A stretch of 64,000 bases of DNA from Lactiplantibacillus plantarum (GCF_014131735.1 NZ_CP039121.1:3038001-3102000), one strand, 5' to 3'. Counted from the first letter of the stretch, positions 23,313 to 33,091 are shown. The notes: a model not told the origin generated them from the letters alone. Made by a program: numbers and translations.

Positions 23313-24974
23313 ATGAAATGGAAAGTAATGTTGACAACTGCTACTGCGGCCGCATCGACCGGCCTTTTGTTAGCTGCCTGTAGTCAAGGTCAGTCCAAGT
23401 CAGATAATGCGGGGAACTTACGCGCGGGAATGGCACAAAAGCAAGTCTTGAACTGGTCAGAAAATGGCTCCGAACTAACGACTTTGGATACTTCGCTAGT
23501 CACCGATTCGATCAGTGCCAATATGATCAATAACACGATGGAGGGCCTCTACCGTATTGGCAATAATAATAAAATCACACCGGGCATTGCGACCCATACT
23601 GTCATTTCCAAAGATAAAAAAACTTATACGTTCACATTGCGCAAAGACGCCAAGTGGAGCAACGGCGATCCCGTAACCGCTCAAGATTTCGTTTATAGTT
23701 GGCGGCGAACCATCGATCCCAAGACCGCTTCGCAATATGCTTATCTTTATTCTGGTATCAAGAATGCCGACCAAATCACCAATGGTAAAGCTAAAGCCAA
23801 TAGTTTAGGAATTAAAGCTGACGGTAAATACAAGCTAACCGTGACACTTGATAAACCCATGGCTTATTTTAAACTCCTAATGGGCTTTGCCATCTTCTTC
23901 CCGCAGAACCAACACGCCGTACAGAAATACGGCAAGGACTATGGGACAACGGCCACCAAGATGGTCTACGATGGGCCGTTTACCATGAAGGGCTGGAAAG
24001 GCACTAATACGACATGGTCCCTGAACCGCAATCCTAAATATTGGGATAAAAAACACGTTTACTTAGAAAAGATCAATGACCAAGTCGTTAAGTCAACCAC
24101 GACCGGATTCAACTTATTCCAGAGCAACAAACTCGACATGGCCACCCTGAGCGGCGAACAAGTCAAAAACGAAAAGAATAATCCCAAGTTAGTGCTCCGT
24201 AAGACATCCCGTCTGAACTACCTCGAGTTTAATCAGAAAAAGGTGCCCGCGCTAGCTAATGCCAAGCTCCGGCAAGCGATGTCCTTAACTATTGACCGGC
24301 ACCAACTTGTCACGGACGTACTAGCGGATGGCTCAGCAGTTCCAAAGGGCTTTGTCACCACCGGGCTCGCAACCGATCCAACGACTGGTGAAGATTTCGC
24401 TACTGAAAATGCAGTTAGTGCGGCGACAACTCAAGACACCGCTAAGGCCAAGAAACTGTGGGCAGAAGGATTAAAAGAAACCGGCAAAAAGTCATTAACC
24501 TTAACGCTTACGCACGATAATATTGACCAAACCAAAGAGACGGCCGAATATGTTCAGGGACAGCTAGAAAAGGAACTACCCGGTTTGAAGATTACCGATA
24601 TTACCTTGCCATTCAAAAACCGACTTGCACGTGAAACATCGGGTAATTTCCAACTCGCTATTTCTGGCTGGCAAGCTGACTTCGCCGACCCCATCTCTGA
24701 CCTAGGCATTCTCACTTCCACGAATGATTACAACTTTGGTAAGTGGAAAAATGCTGATTATGACGCTGCTGTCAAGCAGGCCGAGCAAGCAACTGATCCG
24801 ACAGTACGCTGGACTGCTCTAGGCAAAGCTGAAAAAATTATTGGGACGGATGAAGGCGTTGCACCATTAACTCAAACAACGCTGGCACAGATGGTCAACC
24901 CTAAGTTAAAGGGCCTGATTTATAACACTTCTGGTACCAACTATAACTTCAAAGACGCCTATATGGCAAAATAA
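23313..24974 (+). CDS. oppA: Oligopeptide ABC transporter binding lipoprotein (second copy)
   Basis: A 553-residue lipoprotein, same length and alignable throughout with the preceding protein, clearly a tandem duplicate. Lipobox LLLAACSQG (Cys about residue 23). Differences cluster in the N-terminal linker and scattered surface positions. ATG 23313 is chosen after GGGGGGAAG; an upstream TTG at 23295 lies before the ribosome site. Each copy has its own promoter and terminator. The RRNPP-type regulator gene follows 187 bases downstream. Confidence 0.93.
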   Translation: MKWKVMLTTATAAASTGLLLAACSQGQSKSDNAGNLRAGMAQKQVLNWSENGSELTTLDTSLVTDSISANMINNTMEGLYRIGNNNKITPGIATHTVISKDKKTYTFTLRKDAKWSNGDPVTAQDFVYSWRRTIDPKTASQYAYLYSGIKNADQITNGKAKANSLGIKADGKYKLTVTLDKPMAYFKLLMGFAIFFPQNQHAVQKYGKDYGTTATKMVYDGPFTMKGWKGTNTTWSLNRNPKYWDKKHVYLEKINDQVVKSTTTGFNLFQSNKLDMATLSGEQVKNEKNNPKLVLRKTSRLNYLEFNQKKVPALANAKLRQAMSLTIDRHQLVTDVLADGSAVPKGFVTTGLATDPTTGEDFATENAVSAATTQDTAKAKKLWAEGLKETGKKSLTLTLTHDNIDQTKETAEYVQGQLEKELPGLKITDITLPFKNRLARETSGNFQLAISGWQADFADPISDLGILTSTNDYNFGKWKNADYDAAVKQAEQATDPTVRWTALGKAEKIIGTDEGVAPLTQTTLAQMVNPKLKGLIYNTSGTNYNFKDAYMAK

Positions 24975-24986
24975 ACCATCAGCTAA

Positions 24987-25027
24987 CTCACAGACGCTCA
25001 CTAGCAAAGACTAGCGAGCGTTTTTTA
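24987..25027 (+). terminator. Terminator after the second oppA gene
   Basis: ACGCTCACTAG pairs with CTAGCGAGCGT (one mismatch), followed by TTTTTTAT. Confidence 0.85.
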
Positions 25028-25161
25028 TATAGTCAAGATATATTTTTAGAATATGCACGATTATGTTTAAATATTGACAAAATTATATAAAAAGTTTTTA
25101 ATTAGGGTAAATGAAAGCTGTTTCAATTATGACTTAAATATGTAAAGGAAGCGTTGATGGT

Positions 25162-26004
25162 ATGAACATTGAGCTTTTCATCGCCCGCCGCAAAGCCCTA
25201 GGACTTTCACAAAAGGCCCTAGCAGATGGTATTTGTACTCAGGCGACACTAAGTAAGTTCGAGAACAATGGCAAAGCACCTGCCATACGAATCGTTGCCC
25301 AACTTTGTCAGCGACTCAACCTACAATTGGAAGATGTCTTTCCAACCGAACGCGTCGCTGATGCCGCTGTTTTGAAGATTTTGGAACAGGTCGAGTTCGA
25401 CCTCATTACAACTGAATATCAAGATGCCGAAGTACAACTTGAAAAGGCTGCGGATATGCCGCGACATGACCGCGAAACCAAATTACAATATTGTTATCTA
25501 AAAGGCTATGTTGCTGCCCTTAACCACCACCCGATCAGTGATGTCATCTTTAATTTTGACCAAATCATCACCGATTTGGACGAGGCTCACATCACAATCT
25601 ATACACAGCTGGCCTACTGTGGTATCGGGATTGCTTATCAGCAGAACCAGGATAACGATAAAGCCCAGTACTATTTTGAAAAAGTACGCCACGCCCTACC
25701 GAACCTACCGCTAGAAACGACCGCTAGTGTTTGGCGCGTGATTAACTTAGCTTATTACACGGGGGCTTTTTACGCTAACATTAATGATACACCGCGGAGT
25801 TTGCAGTTATTAAACTACGGGATTGAGATTTGTGCGCGATTCCACGTTACCTATTACGCAGCGCGGATCAAATTCTTACAGGCTCAATTATCCGATGAAC
25901 CGGATCAAATTCATGAATATTTAAATGATGCGGCCGCCCTTGCCAGAATGAACAATAACCGGCAATTACTTAAGAATATTTCAAGTTATTCAGATTCTCA
26001 CTAA
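25162..26004 (+). CDS. RRNPP-type regulator (Rgg/PlcR-like HTH plus helical repeats)
   Basis: A 280-residue transcription factor. Residues 3-60 form an XRE HTH (RRKALGLSQKALADGICTQATLSKFENNGKAP). The rest is a helical-repeat domain with TPR-like pairs (ATMYQ-type segments such as AQYYFEKVRHALPNLP and SLQLLNYGIEICARF), the peptide-sensing domain of PlcR/Rgg/ComR regulators. Such proteins bind short peptides imported by the Opp transporter. Here it lies between two OppA-like lipoproteins and a hydrophobic 43-codon gene, a suggestive context for peptide signalling. The PlcR-like subgroup is inferred from size and HTH. Ribosome site: AAAGGAAG. Confidence 0.85.
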   Translation: MNIELFIARRKALGLSQKALADGICTQATLSKFENNGKAPAIRIVAQLCQRLNLQLEDVFPTERVADAAVLKILEQVEFDLITTEYQDAEVQLEKAADMPRHDRETKLQYCYLKGYVAALNHHPISDVIFNFDQIITDLDEAHITIYTQLAYCGIGIAYQQNQDNDKAQYYFEKVRHALPNLPLETTASVWRVINLAYYTGAFYANINDTPRSLQLLNYGIEICARFHVTYYAARIKFLQAQLSDEPDQIHEYLNDAAALARMNNNRQLLKNISSYSDSH

Positions 26005-26096
26005 TTTACGGTTAAATAATTGATTTTTGTTAATAAGTCGCCTAAACTGCAAGTATTAAAAGACGAGTTTTTACAACTATTGAGGAGGTCTTGCCC

Positions 26097-26228
26097 ATGT
26101 TATTAGCAGGTTTATTGGCCGCAGCCGGACTAGCTGCCGTTGCCGGCGTCGTGGCTGGCGCCCGTGTTCCCGCTGCCCAACCAGTCAGAATTAAGCATGA
26201 CCAACGCACATCTCAAAATCGTCGATAA
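26097..26228 (+). CDS. 43-residue hydrophobic small protein, candidate signal-peptide precursor
   Basis: ATG 26097 follows an excellent TGAGGAGG (spacer 8) and the frame ends at TAA 26228. The product has an Ala/Gly/Val-rich hydrophobic N-terminal half (LLAGLLAAAGLAAVAGVVAG) and a polar, basic C-terminal half (HDQRTSQNRR). It resembles a short exported or membrane-anchored peptide. Position immediately after an RRNPP regulator on the same strand matches where cognate peptide genes such as papR lie. No mature peptide can be assigned; it may simply be a small membrane protein. Confidence 0.65.
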   Translation: MLLAGLLAAAGLAAVAGVVAGARVPAAQPVRIKHDQRTSQNRR

Positions 26229-26256
26229 TGTGGCGACACTTATCTATGATATAAAT

Positions 26257-26295
26257 AAAGGCTACTGGAAGCGAAATTCCAGTAGCCTTTTTGTT
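26257..26295. terminator. Bidirectional terminator
   Basis: AAAGGCTACTGGAA (26257-26270) pairs perfectly with 26277-26290 around a 6-base loop. It serves the small gene and, on the other strand, the surface-protein gene. Confidence 0.9.
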
Positions 26296-29258
26296 TAATT
26301 AAATCGCCGTTGACGACTAACAACTGTTAGCCCTAGCAAGAACCAGCCCAAAATCATTAGCCAATCCATTGATTGTTCACTAGTCTGTGGCAATTGTTGC
26401 GCCGACTTGCGATTAGTTGCTTTTGTAACTTTAACAACTGGTTTAGAAGTTGCTACTAATTTTATTGGCTGTCCTAACAATTTCGTTGGCCGAGTCGTGG
26501 TTACTAAATTAGTTTGCTTGACTAACTTAGCTGTCTCAGTCTTCGTTGTGACAACCTGATCTGAATCACTATCCTCGTCAGCGTGTCCTGGTAGCACCGG
26601 TTCACTTGGTTCACTCGGTTCACTTGGTTCGCTCGGTTCGCTCGGCTCACTTGGTTCGCTTGGTTCAGTTGGTTCACTTGGTTCACTCGGTTCACTCGGT
26701 TCACTCGGTTCACTCGGTTCACTTGGTTCGCTCGGCTCACTTGGTTCACTTGGTTCACTCGGTTCGCTTGGTTCGCTCGGTTCGCTCGGTTCGCTTGGTT
26801 CGCTTGGTTCACTTGGTTCGCTCGGTTCACTTGGTTCGCTCGGTTCGCTCGGCTCACTTGGTTCACTCGGTTCGCTTGGTTCGCTCGGTTCACTTGGTTC
26901 GACCTCATCGGCAAAAACTAATTGGCCTTGATAAGCGCTTTGCTCATTCAACACAAGCACTTGCGCCTGTGTATTGATCAAGTAACCGTCCGGTGCTTGA
27001 ATTTCGCTAACCGTATAAGCGCCTTGCGTTAGACCTGTAAGCTGTGCTTGACCAGTCGCATCAGTTGTCAACTGAGCAACCAGCGTTCCGGCAGCATTTT
27101 TCACGGCAAAAACCGCCCCGGCCAAGCGATTGGCGCCACTCGAATCCGTCTTAATCACCGTCAATTTCCCGGTTTGATACGTATTCGTTAATGTCACCGT
27201 CTCACCACTAGTTGTTTGACTACTGATATAGCCAGCAATGGCCGTTTCAATCACCGTATAAGTGTACGCATTGCCATAAACATCCGTCACATCCAAATCA
27301 CTGAAAGTGCCCGTATAGCCATTTGCTGACGTTAATTGCAAGGTCTGATAAGCTTGACCATTGCGTTGCAACGTCACTTCAACGGTCGACGTTTGCACTC
27401 CAGCTGGCACGTCAGCCCAAACTTTGTTAACAGTCAGCGCCGTCTTAGCAATTCGTTTGTCAACCACACTACCTGTGACCACGTTAGCCGTTGCTTGCGC
27501 TGCGGATACCGCGAAGACGTGCTTGGCCGTGTCGATTTGGTAGCCACTCGGAGCCGCCGTCTCACCCAGCATGTACGTCCCAGCCGACAAGTTACCGATG
27601 CGTAACTGTCCAACTGAATCAGTCACCAAATCGGTCCGAAGTACCGTACCCGTACTATCCTCTAACTGATAAGTGGCACCAGCAACTGACTGGCCGTCAC
27701 CATCAGTTTTATTAATGAACAAACTGTAACTCTGAATGTCATCACTAGCGGTTCCGGAACCACCAAATCTAACGGCCACGTTCGATTGTTCACTCTTTGG
27801 TTCGCCTGTCGAACTGCCCTCATTTGGATCAGTCGCATCTCCAATGACAGGTGCATACGTTACACCCGCATTATTGGTGTACGTATGTCCTACTGTCAGA
27901 CCAACTTCATAAAATATATTGACCGCTACATCTAATTGGTCAATATTAATTGTCATCTGCTGACCCACAACCGTCACGGTTACTTGTGGTGTTGATACCC
28001 CATCAGCGTAGGTAAACTGCTGCGTTGCAAAATCATAAGTGCCCAGTGCCGCGTCTTTAACAAAGGCACCGTCAGTATAATGACCAGTTTCCAACGTCAT
28101 GGTACCTTCGTGCGTTTGATAAAGGCCCAGCTGATCAACAATCGCAACTTGCTGCCACTTTTCACTATTAATGTTTGCGACAACTTGCCAGATCATTTTG
28201 GTGGGATTACCATCAGCATCTAAACTATTACTATCGGCCCAGCCAACCTTATTAATCCCAGTCGTACTACTGCCAGTGGTTGCGCTAGTCCCAGTAACAT
28301 AAAACGTTAAGTCTCCTTGACGATTATAACGATCACTAGTCGCATAATAATCATTAAAAGTTAGTGTTCCGGTTTGACTACCGGTCTCGGCCGTAAAAGT
28401 CCCGACGACCGTTCCATCTGATTTTTGGACATCAATATGCTGCGTACCATTGGTAAAGACAACATTCTCGGGTAAGGTCACCGTTGCTGTACTGCCAGCA
28501 GTTACGCTAACATCATCGGCTATTGACCAATGATACTTCGCGATATAGTTCGCATACAGACTCAATACATCCGTAGCGCTATACGTAACACCATCATCGT
28601 CAGTCACCGTTGCGTCAGTAGCATCGAGCCCCTGAACCGCAACCGTTGCCCGTTGTGCTAAACTGCGAAGACTGGCCCGGCTCATTCTGGACAGTGTCGC
28701 GACAGACGCAGTTGCTTGATCCGTCGTAGTTGCCGTTCTCGCCGAGTCTTTTTGACTGGTAACAACACCACTGTACATATTAGTCGTTTGTTGCTGATTC
28801 TGGGTCGTTGCTTGCTCGTTGTTCGCCTTCGCACTAGCCGCTCGTTGATCCGCTTTGGCATTAGCCGTCGCCCGGGACATCGCTGTCGTATCAGTACTGT
28901 CCGTTGTTGCTTGAGCGGCTGTCACACCTGAAGTCGTTTGGCTAGTAGCCGTTGTGCTAGATGATTGGGTTGATGACTCAGACGTGGTGACCGCTTTGCT
29001 AGTCGCCGTTTCAGTCGCCGCACCAGTTGCCGATGCTTTCGTGCTACTGCTACTGCTACTGCTACTGCTACTGCTACTGCTACTGCTAGTAGTTTGTCGC
29101 AACACCACTTGATTAGCAAGTGTACTCGAGCCAGAAGTCTGCGTCGTTTCAGTGGCAGTGGTAGCTGTGTCCGCCGCACTCACTGTTTGATTTGTCACAA
29201 TCAATGTCAACATGGCGGCCGTTCCCATTATCCAAGTTTTGAAATCGATTAATCGCAT
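26295..29258 (-). CDS. LPXTG-anchored surface adhesin with Cna_B domains and SEP repeat
   Basis: A 987-residue cell-wall protein. Residues 1-29 are a signal peptide (AMLTLIVTNQTVSAADT). A Ser/Thr/Ala-rich segment with an uninterrupted run of serines follows to about 200. Then comes an adhesin region resembling collagen/fibrinogen-binding domains (about 230-510), three Cna_B-like beta domains (about 515-590, 595-680, 685-770; e.g. LTVIKTDSSG, AGAVFAVKN, YTVSEIQAPDGY), a Ser-Glu-Pro tripeptide repeat of over 30 units (about 775-875), and a sortase signal LPQTS with hydrophobic helix and basic tail. It likely mediates adhesion. AAAGGGGGG precedes ATG 29258; -10 TATAAT lies near 29310. Confidence 0.93.
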   Translation of the reverse strand: MRLIDFKTWIMGTAAMLTLIVTNQTVSAADTATTATETTQTSGSSTLANQVVLRQTTSSSSSSSSSSSSSSSTKASATGAATETATSKAVTTSESSTQSSSTTATSQTTSGVTAAQATTDSTDTTAMSRATANAKADQRAASAKANNEQATTQNQQQTTNMYSGVVTSQKDSARTATTTDQATASVATLSRMSRASLRSLAQRATVAVQGLDATDATVTDDDGVTYSATDVLSLYANYIAKYHWSIADDVSVTAGSTATVTLPENVVFTNGTQHIDVQKSDGTVVGTFTAETGSQTGTLTFNDYYATSDRYNRQGDLTFYVTGTSATTGSSTTGINKVGWADSNSLDADGNPTKMIWQVVANINSEKWQQVAIVDQLGLYQTHEGTMTLETGHYTDGAFVKDAALGTYDFATQQFTYADGVSTPQVTVTVVGQQMTINIDQLDVAVNIFYEVGLTVGHTYTNNAGVTYAPVIGDATDPNEGSSTGEPKSEQSNVAVRFGGSGTASDDIQSYSLFINKTDGDGQSVAGATYQLEDSTGTVLRTDLVTDSVGQLRIGNLSAGTYMLGETAAPSGYQIDTAKHVFAVSAAQATANVVTGSVVDKRIAKTALTVNKVWADVPAGVQTSTVEVTLQRNGQAYQTLQLTSANGYTGTFSDLDVTDVYGNAYTYTVIETAIAGYISSQTTSGETVTLTNTYQTGKLTVIKTDSSGANRLAGAVFAVKNAAGTLVAQLTTDATGQAQLTGLTQGAYTVSEIQAPDGYLINTQAQVLVLNEQSAYQGQLVFADEVEPSEPSEPSEPSEPSEPSEPSEPSEPSEPSEPSEPSEPSEPSEPSEPSEPSEPSEPSEPSEPSEPSEPSEPSEPSEPTEPSEPSEPSEPSEPSEPSEPSEPVLPGHADEDSDSDQVVTTKTETAKLVKQTNLVTTTRPTKLLGQPIKLVATSKPVVKVTKATNRKSAQQLPQTSEQSMDWLMILGWFLLGLTVVSRQRRFN
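26597..26908 (-). repeat. 9-bp tandem repeat encoding (Ser-Glu-Pro)n
   Basis: More than 30 in-frame 9-bp units, varying mainly at synonymous third positions (GGTTCACTT, GGTTCGCTC, GGTTCACTC on the plus strand) with one Thr-Glu-Pro unit. It forms a rigid stalk through the cell wall. Opposite-strand open frames here are by-products. Confidence 0.95.
29040..29092 (-). repeat. Hexanucleotide repeat encoding polyserine
   Basis: About eight near-perfect copies of ACTGCT (plus strand) encode an uninterrupted serine run in the surface protein. Length changes by slippage would stay in frame when multiples of three. Confidence 0.9.
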
Positions 29259-30245
29259 GATATCCCCCCTTTCTTATATAAGTTAAAACTTTTAAACCGA
29301 TTACACGCCTTAATTATAAACCACATTCCGCAAATTTGAAGACACTTTTTGTCAAAATTCGTCGCTCACAGATAGCAGTTACATACCAGCAATATTTGTT
29401 CAAAAGGCTCATTACACCTATATAATTTTTATTTATGTACACTTAATTAATTTACCGATATATCAACATTTTAAAGACATGAATCATAATTAGTATTATA
29501 ATATTTTATACAAAAGTTGTATGCCATCAATTTTGACGAGTTCGTGACAGTTGTTAGCTAATTAAAATAATTTATGCTGATTAATATAGATTTAACTAAT
29601 TGCAATCAGTAAAAATGATGTCATTCGTTTCATTTATAATTTAAACCCATTAACTGCTTTAGTTGCTTGTCAACTAATTACGTCGAGAAACGGGGCAGAC
29701 TGGCGCTACCGATGACACGTAGACCAATTATTGATTTATCGAGCGATATATAACAGCACCTTAACTGATAAGTATTTTTTATAGCTTTATTACTAATAGT
29801 TTGTCATTAACTTGTATGCTTTTTAATCTGCATAATGTTTACTTATCGCTTTAACACTTTAACCTTTATTTCTAACGACTCCCACTTAAGCAATGCAACT
29901 TTTTTTTCCGGTGATTAATCAGACCAACCGACACGTCATGATAATCAAAACGATGTGGCAGCCCTTTAACTGATAAAATTATATAATGACTCAAAACTTA
30001 ATTTACCAGCAACACTACATCTGTACCAATCAGCACTAACATTCTTATTAATAATCATTATAGTTTAAGCGCGTTAACTATTTTGTAAATTAATTTTCAC
30101 TAATTATCCTGACACTATTCGTTATAACAATGGTATGATTAACATGACGTATAATAACCAGCTTTAATCAATCAGTCGGAGCCTGCTTACCTGCGACTAT
30201 TAATTGCGCAACCAACATTAATATTTTATGGAGGCTACATTTTTC
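29259..30245. other. Long AT-rich intergenic region
   Basis: Nearly 1 kb between divergent genes without a convincing frame. It holds the surface-protein ribosome site and TATAAT box (about 29310) on the minus strand and, at the right end, the leader of the LysR gene. I see no insertion sequence, RNA gene or strong hairpin. Confidence 0.6.
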
Positions 30246-31160
30246 ATGAACATTAAAGACTTGTATTACTTCCAACGCTTAATCAGCACTCAGAGTTATA
30301 CGCAAACGGCTGCTGATTTTCACGTTAGCCAACCCACAATCTCCCAAGCAATTAAACGACTAGAACGTCATTTTCAAGTGACACTGTTCTTTCGCCAAGC
30401 AAAGACCAAGGCGCTGGTGTTAACACCTAGTGGCCAGCAACTATTGCTCGCAGCCAACGACATTATCAACAACTGGCAGCATGTCAATGAATCAATCAGT
30501 CATTTGCGTCAACATACACTGCGGTTTGGTATCGAACCATCCGTCAGTGAACATTATTTACCGGCATTAACAAAACCAATCATCGAGCAAGATTTGCTTA
30601 GTAGCGTCCACACGGTTGAAATGGGGGCTAATCAACTCGTCAAACAGGTTTTAGCCGGCCAACTCGACTTAGCCATCAGTGGTAACTTGGATCAAACATT
30701 GGATGAACGGCTAGCAGTAACGCCATTACGGCCTTTTAAATTTCGCATTCTCGCTAATGTTGCGCACCCCTTAGCAAAGGCTGAGCACCCGACTTTTGCA
30801 GAAGCGCTAAAATCGCCTTTTGTACTGCTTAATGCAACTTACTTAAATAAACTAGTCTTCCGGCAACTTGCTGAACAACTTTCGATTGAACCCCAAGTTC
30901 TCTTCGAATCTGATAGCAGCACCTTGATCAAGGGATTAGTTAAAGAGAACCTGGCACTAGGCTTCATTTCCGACATCACGACCCCCAACGATGGTGAAGA
31001 CGATGGTCTCGTTGAGATTCCGTTCGACGACGTTCAGGTTCCTAGCGTGCATATCAACTTGATTCGTCGGGCCCACCAATTTCCAATTGGCTTGGTCAAA
31101 CAAGTTATCGACATTATTGAAAAAACATTTGCGGCTGACAATGCCGAACAAAAATCTTAA
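30246..31160 (+). CDS. LysR-family transcriptional regulator
   Basis: A 304-residue regulator with an N-terminal winged HTH (DLYYFQRLIS...SYTQTAADFHVSQPTISQAIKRLE, residues 4-42) and a periplasmic-binding-like effector domain (about 90-300). ATG 30246 follows GGAGG by 11 bases; an in-frame ATG at 30228 lies before this site. LysR proteins usually control a divergent neighbour, but here the divergent gene is the surface protein almost 1 kb away, so the target is uncertain. The N-terminal style resembles regulators of the MleR type, without proof. Confidence 0.9.
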   Translation: MNIKDLYYFQRLISTQSYTQTAADFHVSQPTISQAIKRLERHFQVTLFFRQAKTKALVLTPSGQQLLLAANDIINNWQHVNESISHLRQHTLRFGIEPSVSEHYLPALTKPIIEQDLLSSVHTVEMGANQLVKQVLAGQLDLAISGNLDQTLDERLAVTPLRPFKFRILANVAHPLAKAEHPTFAEALKSPFVLLNATYLNKLVFRQLAEQLSIEPQVLFESDSSTLIKGLVKENLALGFISDITTPNDGEDDGLVEIPFDDVQVPSVHINLIRRAHQFPIGLVKQVIDIIEKTFAADNAEQKS

Positions 31161-31184
31161 CCACAAACTTGATCATAATCATAC

Positions 31185-31254
31185 ATGCGCTCCAATAAAA
31201 ATACCCAACTTATCTAGAATGATAGGTTGGGCGTTCTTATTGGGGCGCATTTTT
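31185..31254 (+). terminator. Nested long hairpin after LysR gene
   Basis: An outer 14-bp stem (31185-31198 with 31237-31250, one G-U) encloses an inner 11-bp stem (CCCAACTTATC with GATAGGTTGGG). It is followed by TTTTT. It may be a large terminator or a remnant of a small inverted-repeat element. Confidence 0.65.
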
Positions 31255-31359
31255 GGTTAAGTCATCACGATTAAATTTACACGACCAACTCGTGCTCGTA
31301 ATCACACAACCGCCGTTAAAAATCACATTCACGACTCCAGCAGCGAAGCTAATTGTGAC

Positions 31360-33033
31360 CTAAAACTGGTAAACTTTCGCTTCGTACGCTCGTAATACGT
31401 CTTGATGATCTTCATCGTAGTTACTGATCAACAGATGCGCATCAGCGGGTAATTCTGCAAAGTGTCGCGTCTGGGTTGCCGCAGTAAAGTTACAAATTAC
31501 TAGCAGGTGCTGCGACCCCATATGCCGCACATAGGCATAAACGGCCGCATCATCAGGTGATAATAGGTGATAAGTTCCCGTCGTTATGACTGGTAAATGG
31601 TGCCGGAGCTTAATCAGCCGCTGATAATAGCTCAGAACTGAACCGGGCGTTCGTTGCGCGAGTTGCGCGTTGATCCGCGGATAATTGGCATTAACCGCTA
31701 GCCACGGTGTTGCCGTTGAAAACCCAGCATTCTGACTATCATCCCACTGCATCGGTGTACGCGCATTATCCCGCGACATATGGGCGAGATAACCTAACAT
31801 CTGTTCAGGTTGAACGACCTGTTCGTCATCAACAAAGTGATGATACGCATTCAGTGATTCCAAGTCTTGATAGTCGGTTAACTTGGTAAAATGGGCATTC
31901 GTCATGCCTAGCTCCTCACCTTCGTAGATGTAGGGTGTCCCTTGAAGAAAGTGCAATAGGGTCGCTAGCATTTTGGCTGAACGTTCCCGATAAGCTGGCC
32001 GTTCATCCCCGAATCGTGACACAATTCGCGGTTGGTCATGATTATTCCAATAGAGACTATTCCAGGCTGTCCCTTGTAAGCCCATTTGCCACTTAGACAA
32101 GCTCTGCTTTAGGTCAACCAGTCGGACGGGCTGGTCATTCCACTTACCTAGCGCCGGATCTGGATTACCATCCAGGCCCATGTGTTCAAATTCAAACACC
32201 ATGTTTAATTCCTGACCTTGGCCGCTTGCCAGTTGCTTAGCATCAGCAACCGTAGCCCCAGGCGTTTCGCCGACCGTCATCAGTTGATGGCCTGCAAACA
32301 CTTGCTGATTCATTTCTTGTAAGTATTCATGGAGATGCGGACCATTGGCAATAATTCCACCGATTGCCGCGTATGGTTCCCCAGCTTCTGGCTGCCCGTC
32401 TGCAAAGCTATCAGGCTTGGAAATCAAGTTAATGACATCCAAGCGGAAACCGTCCACGCCCTTATTGACCCAGAAATTCATCATGTCATAGACTGCTTGC
32501 CGTAGTTGCGGATTATCCCAGTTCAAATCTGGCTGTTCAACCGCAAATGAATGTAAGTAATACTGATCACGGCTGGCAACATATTTCCAAGCAGAGCCAC
32601 CGAAAAAGCCACCCCAGTTGTTAGGTTCATGCCCATCAACAGGATCACGCCAAATATAATAGTCCGCGTACGGATTATCCTTACTTTGCGCACTCGTCGT
32701 AAACCACTTATTTTGATCAGATGAATGGTTGACAACAATGTCCATCATGATTTTTAACCCTTTCGCATGGGCCGTTGTTAATAATTGATCAAAATCAGCC
32801 ATCGTCCCGAATTCTGGATTAATATCGTAATAATCACTAATATCATAGCCATTATCGACACCGGGTGAACGGTAAATTGGGTTGAGCCAAATCACATCCG
32901 CGCCGAGCTGTTTAATATAATCTAACCGTTGTGTAATTCCTGGCAAATCACCGATTCCATCACCATTTGAATCCTGAAACGACCGTGGATAAACCTGATA
33001 AACAACCGCTGATTGCCACCATTGATTAGCCAT
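31360..33033 (-). CDS. agl: Alpha-glucosidase GH13 (oligo-1,6-glucosidase type)
   Basis: A 557-residue cytoplasmic GH13 subfamily 31 enzyme that releases glucose from the non-reducing end of isomalto- or malto-oligosaccharides or sucrose-like substrates. The conserved regions are visible: DIVVNHSSD, GFRLDVIN with the nucleophile Asp (about residue 200), VGETPG with the acid/base Glu, and YWNNHDQPR. The Val in the region after the nucleophile (DVIN) is typical of alpha-1,6-acting members. TAGGGGGAT precedes ATG 33033. A full-match cre site lies upstream. Paralogue of the genes at 36271 and 57158. Confidence 0.93.
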   Translation of the reverse strand: MANQWWQSAVVYQVYPRSFQDSNGDGIGDLPGITQRLDYIKQLGADVIWLNPIYRSPGVDNGYDISDYYDINPEFGTMADFDQLLTTAHAKGLKIMMDIVVNHSSDQNKWFTTSAQSKDNPYADYYIWRDPVDGHEPNNWGGFFGGSAWKYVASRDQYYLHSFAVEQPDLNWDNPQLRQAVYDMMNFWVNKGVDGFRLDVINLISKPDSFADGQPEAGEPYAAIGGIIANGPHLHEYLQEMNQQVFAGHQLMTVGETPGATVADAKQLASGQGQELNMVFEFEHMGLDGNPDPALGKWNDQPVRLVDLKQSLSKWQMGLQGTAWNSLYWNNHDQPRIVSRFGDERPAYRERSAKMLATLLHFLQGTPYIYEGEELGMTNAHFTKLTDYQDLESLNAYHHFVDDEQVVQPEQMLGYLAHMSRDNARTPMQWDDSQNAGFSTATPWLAVNANYPRINAQLAQRTPGSVLSYYQRLIKLRHHLPVITTGTYHLLSPDDAAVYAYVRHMGSQHLLVICNFTAATQTRHFAELPADAHLLISNYDEDHQDVLRAYEAKVYQF

Positions 33034-33091
33034 ATATGATTATCCCCCTAAAAAAGTTTGCTTTAAAAAACTTGTCACGGTCAACCATAAA

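Noticed and set aside
26597..26908. Possible CRISPR array from regular repeats
   Set aside because: The 9-bp units are contiguous, lack unique spacers and encode the SEP stalk of a surface protein.
26606..26977. Open frames on the plus strand and in other frames across the SEP repeat
   Set aside because: They arise because the 9-bp repeat keeps all frames open; composition is a repeat artefact and no ribosome site is present.
29381..29395. 15-base match ACATACCAGCAATAT shared with 44278-44292, both upstream of extracellular protein genes
   Set aside because: One or two exact matches of this length are expected by chance in a 64-kb AT-rich window, and orientation relative to the genes differs.
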